Numbered from the stretch's first letter, positions 36,444 through 45,335 are shown. The stretch: DNA of 64,000 nucleotides from Winogradskyella endarachnes (GCF_009741275.1 NZ_WOWS01000001.1:124001-188000); one strand, 5' to 3'. Notes: generated by a model from the letters alone, not told the origin. Numbers and translations are program-made.

Positions 36444-37067
36444 TTGAAGCCGATTGTGTCTATTTTATTAGTTGTTTTATGTATTTCTTGTAGTACCGAT
36501 TCACTAAAAATAAAGTCTGGTGATATTATTTTTAGAGGAAATGCACATAGTGATTTATCTCAAGCTATAAATGAAGTTACACAAACTTCAAAATCTACAA
36601 ATTACTCACATATTGGGATTTGCGAGGTAAGCAATGGTGATGTTTTTGTTTATCACTCAGATTTAGGAAAGGGCGTTATTAGAGAACCTTTAGAAGCTTT
36701 TATTACTGCAAAAGATTCTATAGGTTATACTGTGGATTTATATCGAATAAAAACCTTAGAAGATAAGCAAATAGAAACCGCATTAGTTAAAGCTAAATCT
36801 CTTTTAGGTAATTCTTATAACAGCACCTATATTTTAGAAGATGAAGGGTATTATTGTTCGGAGTATATTTATGAGCTATTTAAGGCAGATTCTATTTTTA
36901 AATTAGAACCTATGACGTTTAAAAATGCTGAAACACATCAATTTCATAGTGGTTGGATTACACATTATGAAAACTTAGGTATTGAAATTCCTGAAGGTAA
37001 ACCTGGTTGCAACCCTAATGGGATGGCTAATAATGACAATTTAATGTTCATTAGAAAAATTAAATGA
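36444..37067 (+). CDS. YiiX/YebB-like NlpC/P60 cysteine hydrolase, lipoprotein
   Basis: A 207-residue exported protein with leader MKPIVSILLVVLCISC, which contains the lipobox CISC. The mature part is a permuted NlpC/P60 (YiiX) domain: KSGDIIFRG at its start, the His in YSHIGIC, and the Cys in YYCSEYIYELF. Such enzymes hydrolyse amide or lipid bonds in the envelope. The start is TTG at 36444, two bases after the preceding stop, which makes translational coupling with the monooxygenase gene likely; no nearer ATG would keep the signal peptide. Confidence 0.86.
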   Translation: MKPIVSILLVVLCISCSTDSLKIKSGDIIFRGNAHSDLSQAINEVTQTSKSTNYSHIGICEVSNGDVFVYHSDLGKGVIREPLEAFITAKDSIGYTVDLYRIKTLEDKQIETALVKAKSLLGNSYNSTYILEDEGYYCSEYIYELFKADSIFKLEPMTFKNAETHQFHSGWITHYENLGIEIPEGKPGCNPNGMANNDNLMFIRKIK

Positions 37068-37081
37068 TTCTAAACATAGCG

Positions 37082-37441
37082 TTAGTTCTCAGGTAGTTCT
37101 TCATCTTGTAGTTCTGGTTTTTTCTTTTGTCTTGTAAAAATATTAAACGTATAACTCGCTACAAAGCCGCCAAGAACTGTATATGCAGCTTCATCTGAAT
37201 CAAATTTTCCACTTATAATGTAGCCATCATAAATTTCTTTAGACAAACCAGCCAAAGTAGACAGACCTAAACTATACCAAAATGCTTTTTTAGAGTTTTT
37301 TGTTTTCGAATAAATTAGTGCATATGAAGTAGCAGATATTGTTGCGCCAACTGCGAAGTGTAATTGGTCGTCTTCTGCCATTAGCTGTGCATTACTTGTT
37401 GAAATTATGAATAATGTTATGATAGTAAGTAGAATTTTCAT
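37082..37441 (-). CDS. small exported protein, YfiM/DUF2279-like
   Basis: A 119-residue protein starting MKILLTIITLFIISTSNAQ, a signal peptide with cleavage after about residue 18; the frame opens nine codons earlier, but the internal ATG gives the clean leader. The mature part DDQLHFAVGATISATSYALIY followed by Gly-rich hydrophobic helices and KEIYDGYI resembles the YfiM/DUF2279 group. It ends in a charged tail. The role is unknown, presumably envelope-associated. It is convergent with the YiiX-like gene, 14 bases apart. Confidence 0.75.
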   Translation of the reverse strand: MKILLTIITLFIISTSNAQLMAEDDQLHFAVGATISATSYALIYSKTKNSKKAFWYSLGLSTLAGLSKEIYDGYIISGKFDSDEAAYTVLGGFVASYTFNIFTRQKKKPELQDEELPEN

Positions 37442-37515
37442 TTCGGTTAATTTAGATTGGTTTAGCAAAGTATTATTTTATTATTTCAACATTACTTATT
37501 TCCGATTGGATAAGA

Positions 37516-37530
37516 ATTTAACCGTTAAAT
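37516..37530. promoter_or_regulatory. AT-rich palindrome between divergent genes
   Basis: ATTTAAC-C-GTTAAAT is a perfect 15-base palindrome in the 218-base gap between the minus-strand small exported protein and the YtxH gene. It may be an operator serving either side. Confidence 0.35.
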
Positions 37531-37575
37531 GGTAAGTTTATGTAATTTAATTAGTCTTTTTAAGTTCATAAATCC

Positions 37576-37591
37576 TTGGCATTAAATTTGT
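37576..37591 (+). promoter_or_regulatory. candidate promoter of the YtxH gene, sigma54-like or TAAATTTG
   Basis: TTGGCAT-N5-TTGT gives GG-N10-GT, sigma54 spacing with C replaced by T at -12, nearly the same as the dnaK element. The same bases contain TAAATTTG (37583-37590), an exact -7 box, so the two readings compete. The leader would be about 55-70 bases. Confidence 0.4.
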
Positions 37592-37659
37592 TTGTAACAA
37601 AACAGAAAGTTCTGCGACGTATAAAGTAGAACAAGTTTAATTAAAAAGAAAAAGAAGTT

Positions 37660-37980
37660 ATGATTAATAAAGGAGCAGTAGTATTAGGTGTATTATTAGG
37701 TGCAGCAGCAGGTGTTTTATTAGCACCAGAAAAAGGAAGCGTTACCAGAGATAAACTTAAAAAAGAAGGTAAAGATATAAAAGACCAACTGTCTAGTGAT
37801 TTAACGGAAGTAAAAGACGATTTATCTAAAGCAGTTGCATCTGGTAAAGAAAAATTCTTAAAAGATATGGAAGAGTTCACGTCTAAATCTAGCTATAAAA
37901 CCGAACAAGCCATTACGTTTATAGAAAAGCAATTAGCAATTCTTAAAGAGAAGAATAAAACGTTACAAAAGACGAGTTGA
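37660..37980 (+). CDS. YtxH domain-containing protein
   Basis: A 106-residue protein with an N-terminal hydrophobic Gly/Ala-rich helix (GAVVLGVLLGAAAGVLLAPEKG, about 4-25, APEKG being the YtxH signature) and a long charged amphipathic helix afterwards. YtxH proteins are small, stress-related and probably membrane-tethered; their biochemical activity is unknown. It is monocistronic with a bidirectional terminator downstream. The promoter resembles that of dnaK, in line with a stress role. Confidence 0.88.
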   Translation: MINKGAVVLGVLLGAAAGVLLAPEKGSVTRDKLKKEGKDIKDQLSSDLTEVKDDLSKAVASGKEKFLKDMEEFTSKSSYKTEQAITFIEKQLAILKEKNKTLQKTS

Positions 37981-38000
37981 TTCTATAATAAACATAAATA

Positions 38001-38045
38001 AAAATGTATTGAGAAGCTTTAGAATTAAGTTTTTCAATACATTTT
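38001..38045. terminator. bidirectional terminator
   Basis: AAAATGTATTGA at 38001 pairs with TCAATACATTTT at 38034-38045 with a 21-base loop, and T-runs follow on both strands. It lies between the convergent YtxH and esterase genes. Confidence 0.75.
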
Positions 38046-38068
38046 TTTTAAAATATTCTACCATAATC

Positions 38069-38713
38069 TTATGAAGGCAGTAAATCATTAATAAAACCAA
38101 CATTGACAACATGTTTACCTTCAAACGGAAGTACAGTTAATCGATTTCCAAAAAGTGATTCTGCACGTTCAGTTTCTATTGTAATTCTATCCTTATCTAA
38201 ATATTCATCTTCCGTTCCATAAATTAGTTTTACCTGAGTATCTTCAGATAAAAACTCAAAATCTTTAGGTGTGAGTTCTTTTGGTATTCCGCCAGAATGT
38301 AACACCAACTGACTACATTTTAATTGTCGTTTCGCCAAATAACGCATAGCGACACTAACACCTTGAGAATATCCAAAAATGATAAGATTTACATTTTCAG
38401 GAATGTTTTCTGCTTCTAAAACGGCATCAAAATAATTCAAAATATTTTGCATTCCGGCTTCCGTATTGTCTCTTGTTAACCAATTAGCACCAACATGCAT
38501 TTTTGGTTGAATATAGTATTTGCTTGGTGCTTGTGGCCCAATAATATAATTCTCTTCAGCATTTAAGGCTTTAAAATATCTTAAGAAGTAACGACTTAAA
38601 TATCCCATGCCATGGCAAACTAACCATACAGTTTTAGTTTGCTGTGTTAACTGGTTTAAAGTGGAGTAGGAGTTACTGGTGTTATATGTGATTTCTTTCT
38701 CTTGCGAATTCAT
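38069..38713 (-). CDS. alpha/beta hydrolase, phospholipase/carboxylesterase-like
   Basis: A 214-residue cytosolic hydrolase. Elements are VWLVCHGMGYLSRYF (oxyanion region), the elbow GYSQGVSVA (Ser near 119), YGTEDEYLDKD (acid) and EGKHVV (His). It is divergent from the menaquinone cluster, whose menH is missing, but its sequence is closer to carboxylesterases than to MenH. A role in the pathway is therefore only a possibility. Confidence 0.85.
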   Translation of the reverse strand: MNSQEKEITYNTSNSYSTLNQLTQQTKTVWLVCHGMGYLSRYFLRYFKALNAEENYIIGPQAPSKYYIQPKMHVGANWLTRDNTEAGMQNILNYFDAVLEAENIPENVNLIIFGYSQGVSVAMRYLAKRQLKCSQLVLHSGGIPKELTPKDFEFLSEDTQVKLIYGTEDEYLDKDRITIETERAESLFGNRLTVLPFEGKHVVNVGFINDLLPS

Positions 38714-38731
38714 TATTCAAGGTGGTTTCTT

Positions 38732-38739
38732 TATCTTTG
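38732..38739 (+). promoter_or_regulatory. -7 box TATCTTTG of the menI/menF/menD operon
   Basis: Exact TAnnTTTG ending 23 bases before ATG 38763. No -33 TTG at normal spacing. Confidence 0.5.
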
Positions 38740-38762
38740 AAGTATAAAAATAAACTAATTCT

Positions 38763-39185
38763 ATGCAACTATCTAAAGAAGACATGTTGGCAAAAGCTAA
38801 TGCTGCAAGTAAGAATACGTTAATGGAAACTTTAAGTATTGAGATTGTGGATTTTGGAGACGATTTTTTAACCGCAAGAATGCCTGTAACACCCAAAGTA
38901 CATCAGCCAGATGGTGTATTGCATGGAGGCGCAACGGCAGCTTTAGCCGAAAGTGTAGGTAGTTTTGCATCGCATGTATTTATAGATACCGAAAAGTTTT
39001 TTATTCGTGGATTAGAAATTACTGCTAACCACCTTAAAAGTGTTAGCGAAGGTTATATTTATGCAAAAGCAACTTTTTTACACAAAGGAAGAACTACACA
39101 ATTATTAGATATTAAAGTTACAGATGAAGCCGATAATTTAATTTCAGTTTGCCGTTTGTCAACCATTTCTCTTCCAAAAAAATAA
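38763..39185 (+). CDS. menI: hotdog-fold thioesterase, probable DHNA-CoA thioesterase
   Basis: A 140-residue PaaI/4HBT-type hotdog enzyme. The core segment is MPVTPKVHQPDGVLHGGATAALAESVGS (about 40-67), with the catalytic Glu/Asp at ALAES. It begins an operon with menF and menD (eight bases to menF), so it very likely hydrolyses 1,4-dihydroxy-2-naphthoyl-CoA in menaquinone synthesis. The family alone cannot tell that from phenylacetyl-CoA thioesterase; the placement decides. Confidence 0.88.
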   Translation: MQLSKEDMLAKANAASKNTLMETLSIEIVDFGDDFLTARMPVTPKVHQPDGVLHGGATAALAESVGSFASHVFIDTEKFFIRGLEITANHLKSVSEGYIYAKATFLHKGRTTQLLDIKVTDEADNLISVCRLSTISLPKK

Positions 39186-39192
39186 AAAACGA

Positions 39193-40311
39193 ATGACCGA
39201 AGATTCATTTTTTGAAACTTTAGAAGCACATTATACTAAGCAATTACCTTTTGTAGTTTATAGTAGACCTATTAATTCTAAAATAAAATGTTGGTTGCAA
39301 AATGATACTGTTTTGCATAAAACGGATTCATTTACCGAAAGTGGTTTTGTATTTTCACCATTCAACTTAGAGGACAAAAGCGTCTTATTTCCAAAAGAAG
39401 CATGTTTGATTTCTGAAATTGAGATAGACGCTTTAGAAACAGACCAGATAGATTCTATTGATATTATTGAAGACCAATTAGATAAAATTCAGCACATAGA
39501 TTTAGTGTCAAAAGGTATAAAAAGTATAGAAAATGGTGATTTAGAAAAAGTGGTATTGTCTCGATTTGTATCAAAATCGCTTCAAGATGCTAATCCTATT
39601 TCTATATTTAAGCGTTTATTCAATCGTTATAAAAATGCAATGGTTTATTGTTGGTATCACCCAAAAGTAGGTTTATGGATTGGTGCAACACCAGAGTTAT
39701 TATTAAAGGTAGAAGGCAAGCAGCTCACTACTATTTCATTAGCAGGAACACAATCTTATAGACGTGTTTCTAAACCAACCTGGACACCCAAAGAAATTGA
39801 AGAACAGCAAATTGTAACCAATTATATTAAAGCTCAAATTCAACCATACACCAAGCAGATAAATGTATCTGAAGTTGATACAATAAGAGCAGGTAGTTTA
39901 TTGCATCTTAAAACTAAAATCACAAGTTTAATTAAGGATGATTCAGATTTAAAATCAATATTAGAAGCTTTGCATCCTACACCAGCAGTGTGTGGATTTC
40001 CAAAAGCTAATGCCAAAGATTTTATACTTGAAAAAGAAAATTATAATCGCGATTTTTACACTGGTTTTTTAGGTGAACTTAATTTGAAGGAATCTACGAC
40101 TAGAAATACCAATAGGCGAAATGTTGAAAATAACGCCTATGCTGTGGTGAAAACAAAGTCTAATTTTTACGTTAATTTGCGTTGCATGCAATTGGTTAAT
40201 AATACAGCACAAATTTATGTTGGTGGCGGAATTACCAAAGACTCTAATCCTGAAAAAGAATGGGAAGAGACTGTTAATAAAACCCGAACTATTGGTTCGG
40301 TTTTAAATTAG
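39193..40311 (+). CDS. menF: isochorismate synthase
   Basis: Isomerises chorismate to isochorismate, the entry step of menaquinone synthesis. A 372-residue chorismate-binding enzyme with the general base Lys in LEKVVLSR, GATPELLL, AGTQSY, LHPTPAVCGFPK, YNRDFYTGFLGE and the terminal YVGGGIT-DSNPEKEWEE metal-binding region. The position next to menD and the lack of a TrpG or PabA partner favour isochorismate synthase over anthranilate or ADC synthase. Confidence 0.94.
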   Translation: MTEDSFFETLEAHYTKQLPFVVYSRPINSKIKCWLQNDTVLHKTDSFTESGFVFSPFNLEDKSVLFPKEACLISEIEIDALETDQIDSIDIIEDQLDKIQHIDLVSKGIKSIENGDLEKVVLSRFVSKSLQDANPISIFKRLFNRYKNAMVYCWYHPKVGLWIGATPELLLKVEGKQLTTISLAGTQSYRRVSKPTWTPKEIEEQQIVTNYIKAQIQPYTKQINVSEVDTIRAGSLLHLKTKITSLIKDDSDLKSILEALHPTPAVCGFPKANAKDFILEKENYNRDFYTGFLGELNLKESTTRNTNRRNVENNAYAVVKTKSNFYVNLRCMQLVNNTAQIYVGGGITKDSNPEKEWEETVNKTRTIGSVLN

Positions 40312-40362
40312 AAAAACAAAAAAATAAAGTTCGAGATACTATAATATCAGAACATTGATTTT

Positions 40363-42123
40363 ATGATATATTCAAAAATTCCATTAGCACAAACCGTTAC
40401 AACCTTATGTAAAACGCATCATATAAAGCATATCGTTATATCACCTGGAAGCAGAAATGCGCCTTTAAATATAGGTTTTACGCACGATGATTTTTTTAAG
40501 TGTTATAGCATAGTAGACGAACGTTGTGCGGCTTTTTTTGCATTGGGAATTGCACAGCAATTACAAGATCCAGTTGCTGTGGTATGTACATCTGGTAGTG
40601 CACTTTTAAACTATTATCCTGCAATAGCAGAAGCATTTTACAGTAATATACCGTTAGTGGTTTTATCTGCAGACAGGCCAAAACATTTAATAGATATTGG
40701 AGATGGACAAACCATAAAACAAAAAAATGTCTTTGGAGAACATGTTTTATATAACGCCAATTTAAAACTAGATTTAAAGGATTCTGAAAACGGAACACCT
40801 GATAATGAATTACCAATATTTAAAAATTTAGAGAATAAATTAGAACGTTTTTTAGGGCTTCAAAAAGACATTCAATCTTATAATGAATCTGAAATACATG
40901 ATGCCTTAACCGTTTCAAAATTAAGTTTAGGACCGGTTCATATAAATATTCCATTTGATGAACCTTTGTATGAAACTACCAATGAATTATCAATTAATCC
41001 AAAGCCTTTTAAAATTCAGAATAGAACAGATAAAGTAGATGCCTTTGAGATAAAGAGCTTAATTGATGTTTGGCATAATGCAAAACGAAAAATGATATTG
41101 GTTGGTGTAATGCAACCCAATTCTATAGAAGAACAATGGGTACAAGAAATAGCAGATGATGATAGTATCATTGTTTTTACAGAAACCACATCTAATCTTA
41201 ACCATAAAGATTTTTTTCCTGGCATAGATAAAATGATAGCGCCTTTAGAAGACGTTGATTTTAAAGCATTACAACCAGAGGTGTTGTTAACATTTGGAGG
41301 ATTAATTGTTTCTAAAAAAATAAAAGCATTTTTAAGAACCTATAAGCCAGAACATCATTGGCACGTTGGTTTAAGCAAAGCAAACGACACTTTCTTTTGT
41401 TTAGACAAACATATTAAACTGCTTCCAAACACGTTTTTAGCATCTTTTTTACCACAAGTAACACATCACACAAAAAGTACTTATAAGGCTACTTGGTTAG
41501 CGGTAAGGCAAAAACGAAGACTGCAACATGATATCTACTTAAAAGGGTTGCCATTTTCAGACTTTACAGTGTTTAATTCCATTATAAAAAGTATTCCTAA
41601 ATCTAGTTTATTGCAAGTTGGTAACAGCTCTGCTATTAGATATATGCAATTATTTAAAGTACCAAAAAGCATAGAAGTCTTTTGCAATAGAGGAACAAGC
41701 GGTATAGATGGTAGTACAAGTACAGCTATTGGAGCAGCCGTTGGTAAAGAAAAGCAAACTATATTGATAACTGGAGATTTAAGCTTTTTTTACGATAGCA
41801 ATGCACTTTGGAATAATTACATACCTAACAATTTTAGAATTATAGTTATTAATAATGAAGGTGGTGGAATTTTTAGAATTTTACCAGGAAATAAAAACAC
41901 AGATAATTTTGATACTTATTTTGAAACCAAGCATCATTTAACCGCAGAACAATTGTGCAATATGTTTGGCTTTTTGTATTATCGAGCTGATAATCAAAAT
42001 CATTTAGAAGAACATTTAATTGACTTTTACAAAGAATCTCAACAGCCAAAATTGTTAGAAATTTTTACACCATCTCGTAGTAATGATAAGATACTTTTAA
42101 GCTATTTTAAGTTTATTAAGTAA
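40363..42123 (+). CDS. menD: SEPHCHC synthase MenD
   Basis: A thiamine-diphosphate enzyme joining 2-oxoglutarate and isochorismate to SEPHCHC. At 586 residues it shows ISPGSRNAPL, the ThDP-activating Glu in DERCAAFFALG, CTSGSALLNYYPAI, a middle domain, and the Mg/ThDP motif GDLSFFYDSNALWN with NNEGGGIF in the C-terminal domain. It is a full-length member, 51 bases after menF. Confidence 0.97.
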   Translation: MIYSKIPLAQTVTTLCKTHHIKHIVISPGSRNAPLNIGFTHDDFFKCYSIVDERCAAFFALGIAQQLQDPVAVVCTSGSALLNYYPAIAEAFYSNIPLVVLSADRPKHLIDIGDGQTIKQKNVFGEHVLYNANLKLDLKDSENGTPDNELPIFKNLENKLERFLGLQKDIQSYNESEIHDALTVSKLSLGPVHINIPFDEPLYETTNELSINPKPFKIQNRTDKVDAFEIKSLIDVWHNAKRKMILVGVMQPNSIEEQWVQEIADDDSIIVFTETTSNLNHKDFFPGIDKMIAPLEDVDFKALQPEVLLTFGGLIVSKKIKAFLRTYKPEHHWHVGLSKANDTFFCLDKHIKLLPNTFLASFLPQVTHHTKSTYKATWLAVRQKRRLQHDIYLKGLPFSDFTVFNSIIKSIPKSSLLQVGNSSAIRYMQLFKVPKSIEVFCNRGTSGIDGSTSTAIGAAVGKEKQTILITGDLSFFYDSNALWNNYIPNNFRIIVINNEGGGIFRILPGNKNTDNFDTYFETKHHLTAEQLCNMFGFLYYRADNQNHLEEHLIDFYKESQQPKLLEIFTPSRSNDKILLSYFKFIK

Positions 42124-42234
42124 TTAAATATTTTATGATGAATAAAAAATGTGACTTTTTCATTTTATCTGTTTCTAAAAAATAACTACCTTTAGGGGAA
42201 ACGTTATTAATTAACTAAAAAACAGATAATAAAA

Positions 42235-42576
42235 ATGAGTAAAAGAGATGACTTAATCGTAAAGTACGCAGCAGATTTAAAAGATAAATGTGGTGTTACT
42301 CCAGATATGGATTTATTAACTAAAGTAACTATTGGTTTAGGGCCTTCTATTTACAACGCAGATTCTTCAACTGTTTCTGGTTCAGATGCTAAAGAGTTAG
42401 CTACGGTTAAAAACAATTATTTGATCAAAAAATTAGGATTAAGTGAAGGAGATGCATTAGACGATGCTATCGCTTCAGTAATTGAAACTTATGGTAAGTC
42501 TAACAGAACTAAGTATAGAGCTGTTGTTTATTACTTATTATGTAAGCATTTCGGTAAAGAGTCTATTTATTCTTAA
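42235..42576 (+). CDS. DUF2853 family protein
   Basis: A 113-residue soluble helical protein recognised as DUF2853 from SKRDDLIVKYAADLK, LGPSIYNADSSTVSG and the C-terminal SNRTKYRAVVYYLLCKHFGKE. Function is unknown for the family. It is followed by a strong terminator, so it is separate from the downstream S1 gene. Codon use looks like that of a highly expressed gene (inference from repeated preferred codons). Confidence 0.9.
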   Translation: MSKRDDLIVKYAADLKDKCGVTPDMDLLTKVTIGLGPSIYNADSSTVSGSDAKELATVKNNYLIKKLGLSEGDALDDAIASVIETYGKSNRTKYRAVVYYLLCKHFGKESIYS

Positions 42577-42592
42577 TTAGATTTTAAATTAT

Positions 42593-42632
42593 AAAAAAAG
42601 CGCTGTAATTTTATTATTACAGCGCTTTTTTT
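42593..42632 (+). terminator. strong intrinsic terminator after DUF2853 gene
   Basis: Arms 42593-42609 and 42616-42632 (core AGCGCTGTAAT / ATTACAGCGCT) pair perfectly around a six-base loop, with A-run before and T-run after; likely effective on both strands. Confidence 0.9.
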
Positions 42633-42689
42633 ATGTAAATTATTTTGAGTTACAATTAAATCTTTTTCCACATTCATTTAAAATATCAA

Positions 42690-42697
42690 TACCTTTG
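42690..42697 (+). promoter_or_regulatory. -7 box TACCTTTG of the CvfB-like gene
   Basis: Exact TAnnTTTG ending four bases before ATG 42702, so the transcript would start at or beside the A of the start codon. No -33 TTG is seen. Confidence 0.55.
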
Positions 42698-42701
42698 TGG
42701 C

Positions 42702-43532
42702 ATGATAAAATTAGGTGAATACAATACATTAGAAATTTTAAGAGACACTGAGCCAGGATTATTTTTAGGGGATAACGAAGATGGTGAAGTACTTTTGCCA
42801 AATCGATATGTGCCAACAGAATTTGAAATAGGCGATACTATTGAAGTTTTTGTTTATTTAGATAATGAAGAAAGACCTGTTGCAACTACAGATCAACCTT
42901 ATATTAAAAAAGGCGATTTTGCATTATTAAGATGCAACCAAGTGACTGATTATGGTGCTTTTTTAGATTGGGGTTTAGTTAAAGAGTTATTTTGTCCGTT
43001 TAGAGAACAAGCTTTTAAAATGAAAGCCGGCGGATGGTATTTAGTCTATTGTTATTTAGATGAAGAATCCGAGCGTTTGGTAGCATCAAGTAAAACCAAT
43101 CAGTTTTTAGATAACAAAGAATTAACCGTAGCTCAGTTTGATGAAGTAGACTTAATAGTGTCTCATCCATCAGATTTAGGGATGAATGTTATTGTAAACA
43201 AAACACATTTAGGCTTAATTTTTAACGATGATATTTACAAAGATATTAGCGTAGGAGATAGGTTAAAAGGGATTGTTAAAAAGGTAAGACCAGATAATAA
43301 GTTGGATATTTCTTTAAATCAAATAGGTTACAGAAATATTGAACCTAATGCAGAATTTATTTTAAATGAATTGCATGATAACGGTGGATTTATTCCGCTT
43401 CATGATAAATCTAATCCCGAAGACATAAAGCATCAACTTCAAATGAGTAAAAAAAGCTTTAAAAAAGCTATTGGTTCCCTTTATAAAGAACGTCAAATTG
43501 AAATAAAAGACGACGGAATTCATCTAAAATAG
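42702..43532 (+). CDS. CvfB-like S1 RNA-binding protein
   Basis: A 276-residue protein with tandem S1-type OB domains (KGDFALLRCNQVTDYGAFLDWG near 70-90; GDRLKGIVKKVRPDNKLDISL near 185-205) and a C-terminal winged-helix unit (LHDNGGFIPLHDKSNPEDIKHQL). This is the CvfB/YitL layout; members bind RNA and affect expression. It lies within the menaquinone gene run, but has its own promoter and is 42 bases before menB. Confidence 0.9.
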   Translation: MIKLGEYNTLEILRDTEPGLFLGDNEDGEVLLPNRYVPTEFEIGDTIEVFVYLDNEERPVATTDQPYIKKGDFALLRCNQVTDYGAFLDWGLVKELFCPFREQAFKMKAGGWYLVYCYLDEESERLVASSKTNQFLDNKELTVAQFDEVDLIVSHPSDLGMNVIVNKTHLGLIFNDDIYKDISVGDRLKGIVKKVRPDNKLDISLNQIGYRNIEPNAEFILNELHDNGGFIPLHDKSNPEDIKHQLQMSKKSFKKAIGSLYKERQIEIKDDGIHLK

Positions 43533-43574
43533 ATATAAAATTAATACTTACTTTTACGTTTAAAATATTTAAAT

Positions 43575-44414
43575 ATGAGTGAAATAGATTGGAAAATTGC
43601 CAAATCTTATGAAGATATAACTTACACAAAATGCAATGGTGTTGCAAGAATTGCGTTTAATAGACCAGATATAAGAAATGCGTTTAGACCTAAAACAACA
43701 TCAGAGTTATATGATGCATTTTATGATGCTAATGAAGATGTAGATATTGGTGTGGTACTTTTAAGTGCAGAAGGTCCTTCTACTAAAGATGGAATTTGGA
43801 GTTTTTGTTCTGGAGGAGACCAAAAGGCCAGAGGTCACCAAGGCTATGTTGGTGAAGATGGTTATCATCGTTTAAATATTTTAGAAGTACAACGGCTTAT
43901 TCGTTTTATGCCAAAAGCTGTTATTGCAGTTGTACCTGGTTGGGCAGTTGGTGGCGGACATAGTTTACATGTGGTTTGTGATTTAACATTAGCGAGTAAA
44001 GAACACGCAATATTTAAACAAACTGATGCTGATGTTACTAGTTTTGATGGTGGTTACGGCTCTGCTTACTTAGCCAAAATGGTTGGGCAGAAAAAAGCAA
44101 GAGAAATATTCTTTTTAGGTCGAAATTATTCTGCACAAGAGGCTTACGAGATGGGAATGGTAAATGCTGTTATTCCTCATGACAAATTAGAAGCGACCGC
44201 TTATGAGTGGGCTCAAGAGATATTGGCTAAATCACCAACATCTATAAAAATGCTAAAATTTGCTATGAATCTTACAGATGATGGTATGGTTGGTCAGCAA
44301 GTATTTGCAGGTGAAGCAACACGTTTAGCTTACATGACAGACGAAGCTAAAGAAGGTCGTGATGCTTTCTTAGAGAAAAGAAAGCCTAACTTTCCTAAAA
44401 AATGGATTCCTTAA
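43575..44414 (+). CDS. menB: 1,4-dihydroxy-2-naphthoyl-CoA synthase
   Basis: A crotonase-fold enzyme that closes the second ring of o-succinylbenzoyl-CoA. The 279-residue protein has the start typical of MenB, ITYTKCNGVARIAFNRPDIRNAFRP, the oxyanion FCSGGDQKARG, GWAVGGGHSLHVVCDLTLAS and DADVTSFDGGYGS, and ends KRKPNFPKKW. MenB is clearly separated from other crotonases by SGGDQK and the C-terminus. It is 15 bases upstream of menA. Confidence 0.97.
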   Translation: MSEIDWKIAKSYEDITYTKCNGVARIAFNRPDIRNAFRPKTTSELYDAFYDANEDVDIGVVLLSAEGPSTKDGIWSFCSGGDQKARGHQGYVGEDGYHRLNILEVQRLIRFMPKAVIAVVPGWAVGGGHSLHVVCDLTLASKEHAIFKQTDADVTSFDGGYGSAYLAKMVGQKKAREIFFLGRNYSAQEAYEMGMVNAVIPHDKLEATAYEWAQEILAKSPTSIKMLKFAMNLTDDGMVGQQVFAGEATRLAYMTDEAKEGRDAFLEKRKPNFPKKWIP

Positions 44415-44429
44415 TCATAAGAAACTGTA

Positions 44430-45335
44430 ATGAACAATATTAAACCGTGGCTTTCTGCCATGCGCTTAAGAACACTTCCGCTGTCGGTATCTGGCATTAT
44501 TTTAGGCAGTAGTTTTGCTTATTATAATGGAAAATTTAACCTATTAGTTTTTGTTTTAGCGCTTTTAACAACCATTAGCTTACAAATTTTGTCTAATTTG
44601 GCCAATGATTATGGCGATGGTGTAAAGGGTACAGATAACGAAGATCGTGTTGGTCCAGAACGTGCTTTGCAGAGCGGATTAATTACACCTATTCAGATGT
44701 TTGAAGCTATACGTTTAAACATTGTTATCTCTATTATATTAATAGTTACGTTAATTTGGGTAGCCTTTGGAGCTTCAAATTTTCTATATATCTTTTTATT
44801 TTTCATTTTAGGAGGCTTATCAGTGTACGCAGCATTAAAATACACCATGGGTGATTCGCCTTATGGTTATAGAGCTTTAGGTGATGTTTTTGTATTTGTG
44901 TTTTTTGGATTGGTAAGCACAATTGGCAGTTATGTTTTGTACATGCATACTATTAACCACGTTGTTGTTTTACCTGCAATTGCTTTAGGTTTTTTAAGTG
45001 TAGCAGTACTTAATTTAAATAATATGCGAGATATCGAATCCGATGAGAAAGCTAATAAAATTACACTTGCTGTTAAATTAGGATTAACACGTGCCAAAAA
45101 CTATCATTATTTTTTAATTATAGGAGCTATGCTTTTAACGGCAGTTTTTTCAATCCTTTATTATGTTGAGCCTTATAACTTTTTATATTTAATAGCATTT
45201 ATTCCGTTAATCATTCACGTTAAAAATGTAAAAGTCGCACATTCTGCAAGCGATTTTGATAGTCAGTTAAAAGTTGTTGCATTATCTACATTTCTCTATT
45301 CAATTTTATTAGGTGTTGGTTATATTTTGTATTAA
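44430..45335 (+). CDS. menA: DHNA polyprenyltransferase
   Basis: An integral membrane UbiA-family prenyltransferase that attaches the isoprenoid tail to DHNA. It has 301 residues and eight to nine helices. The first Asp-rich motif is in NLANDYGDGVKGTDNEDRVGPER (about 55-77) and the second in NNMRDIESDEKANK (about 194-207). It starts MNNIKPWLSAMRLRTLPLSV, the standard MenA N-terminus, and is co-transcribed with menB. Confidence 0.96.
   Translation: MNNIKPWLSAMRLRTLPLSVSGIILGSSFAYYNGKFNLLVFVLALLTTISLQILSNLANDYGDGVKGTDNEDRVGPERALQSGLITPIQMFEAIRLNIVISIILIVTLIWVAFGASNFLYIFLFFILGGLSVYAALKYTMGDSPYGYRALGDVFVFVFFGLVSTIGSYVLYMHTINHVVVLPAIALGFLSVAVLNLNNMRDIESDEKANKITLAVKLGLTRAKNYHYFLIIGAMLLTAVFSILYYVEPYNFLYLIAFIPLIIHVKNVKVAHSASDFDSQLKVVALSTFLYSILLGVGYILY

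Noticed and set aside
40496..40816. A 106-residue frame opposite menD
   Set aside because: Out-of-frame shadow of menD with unlikely composition and no upstream signals.
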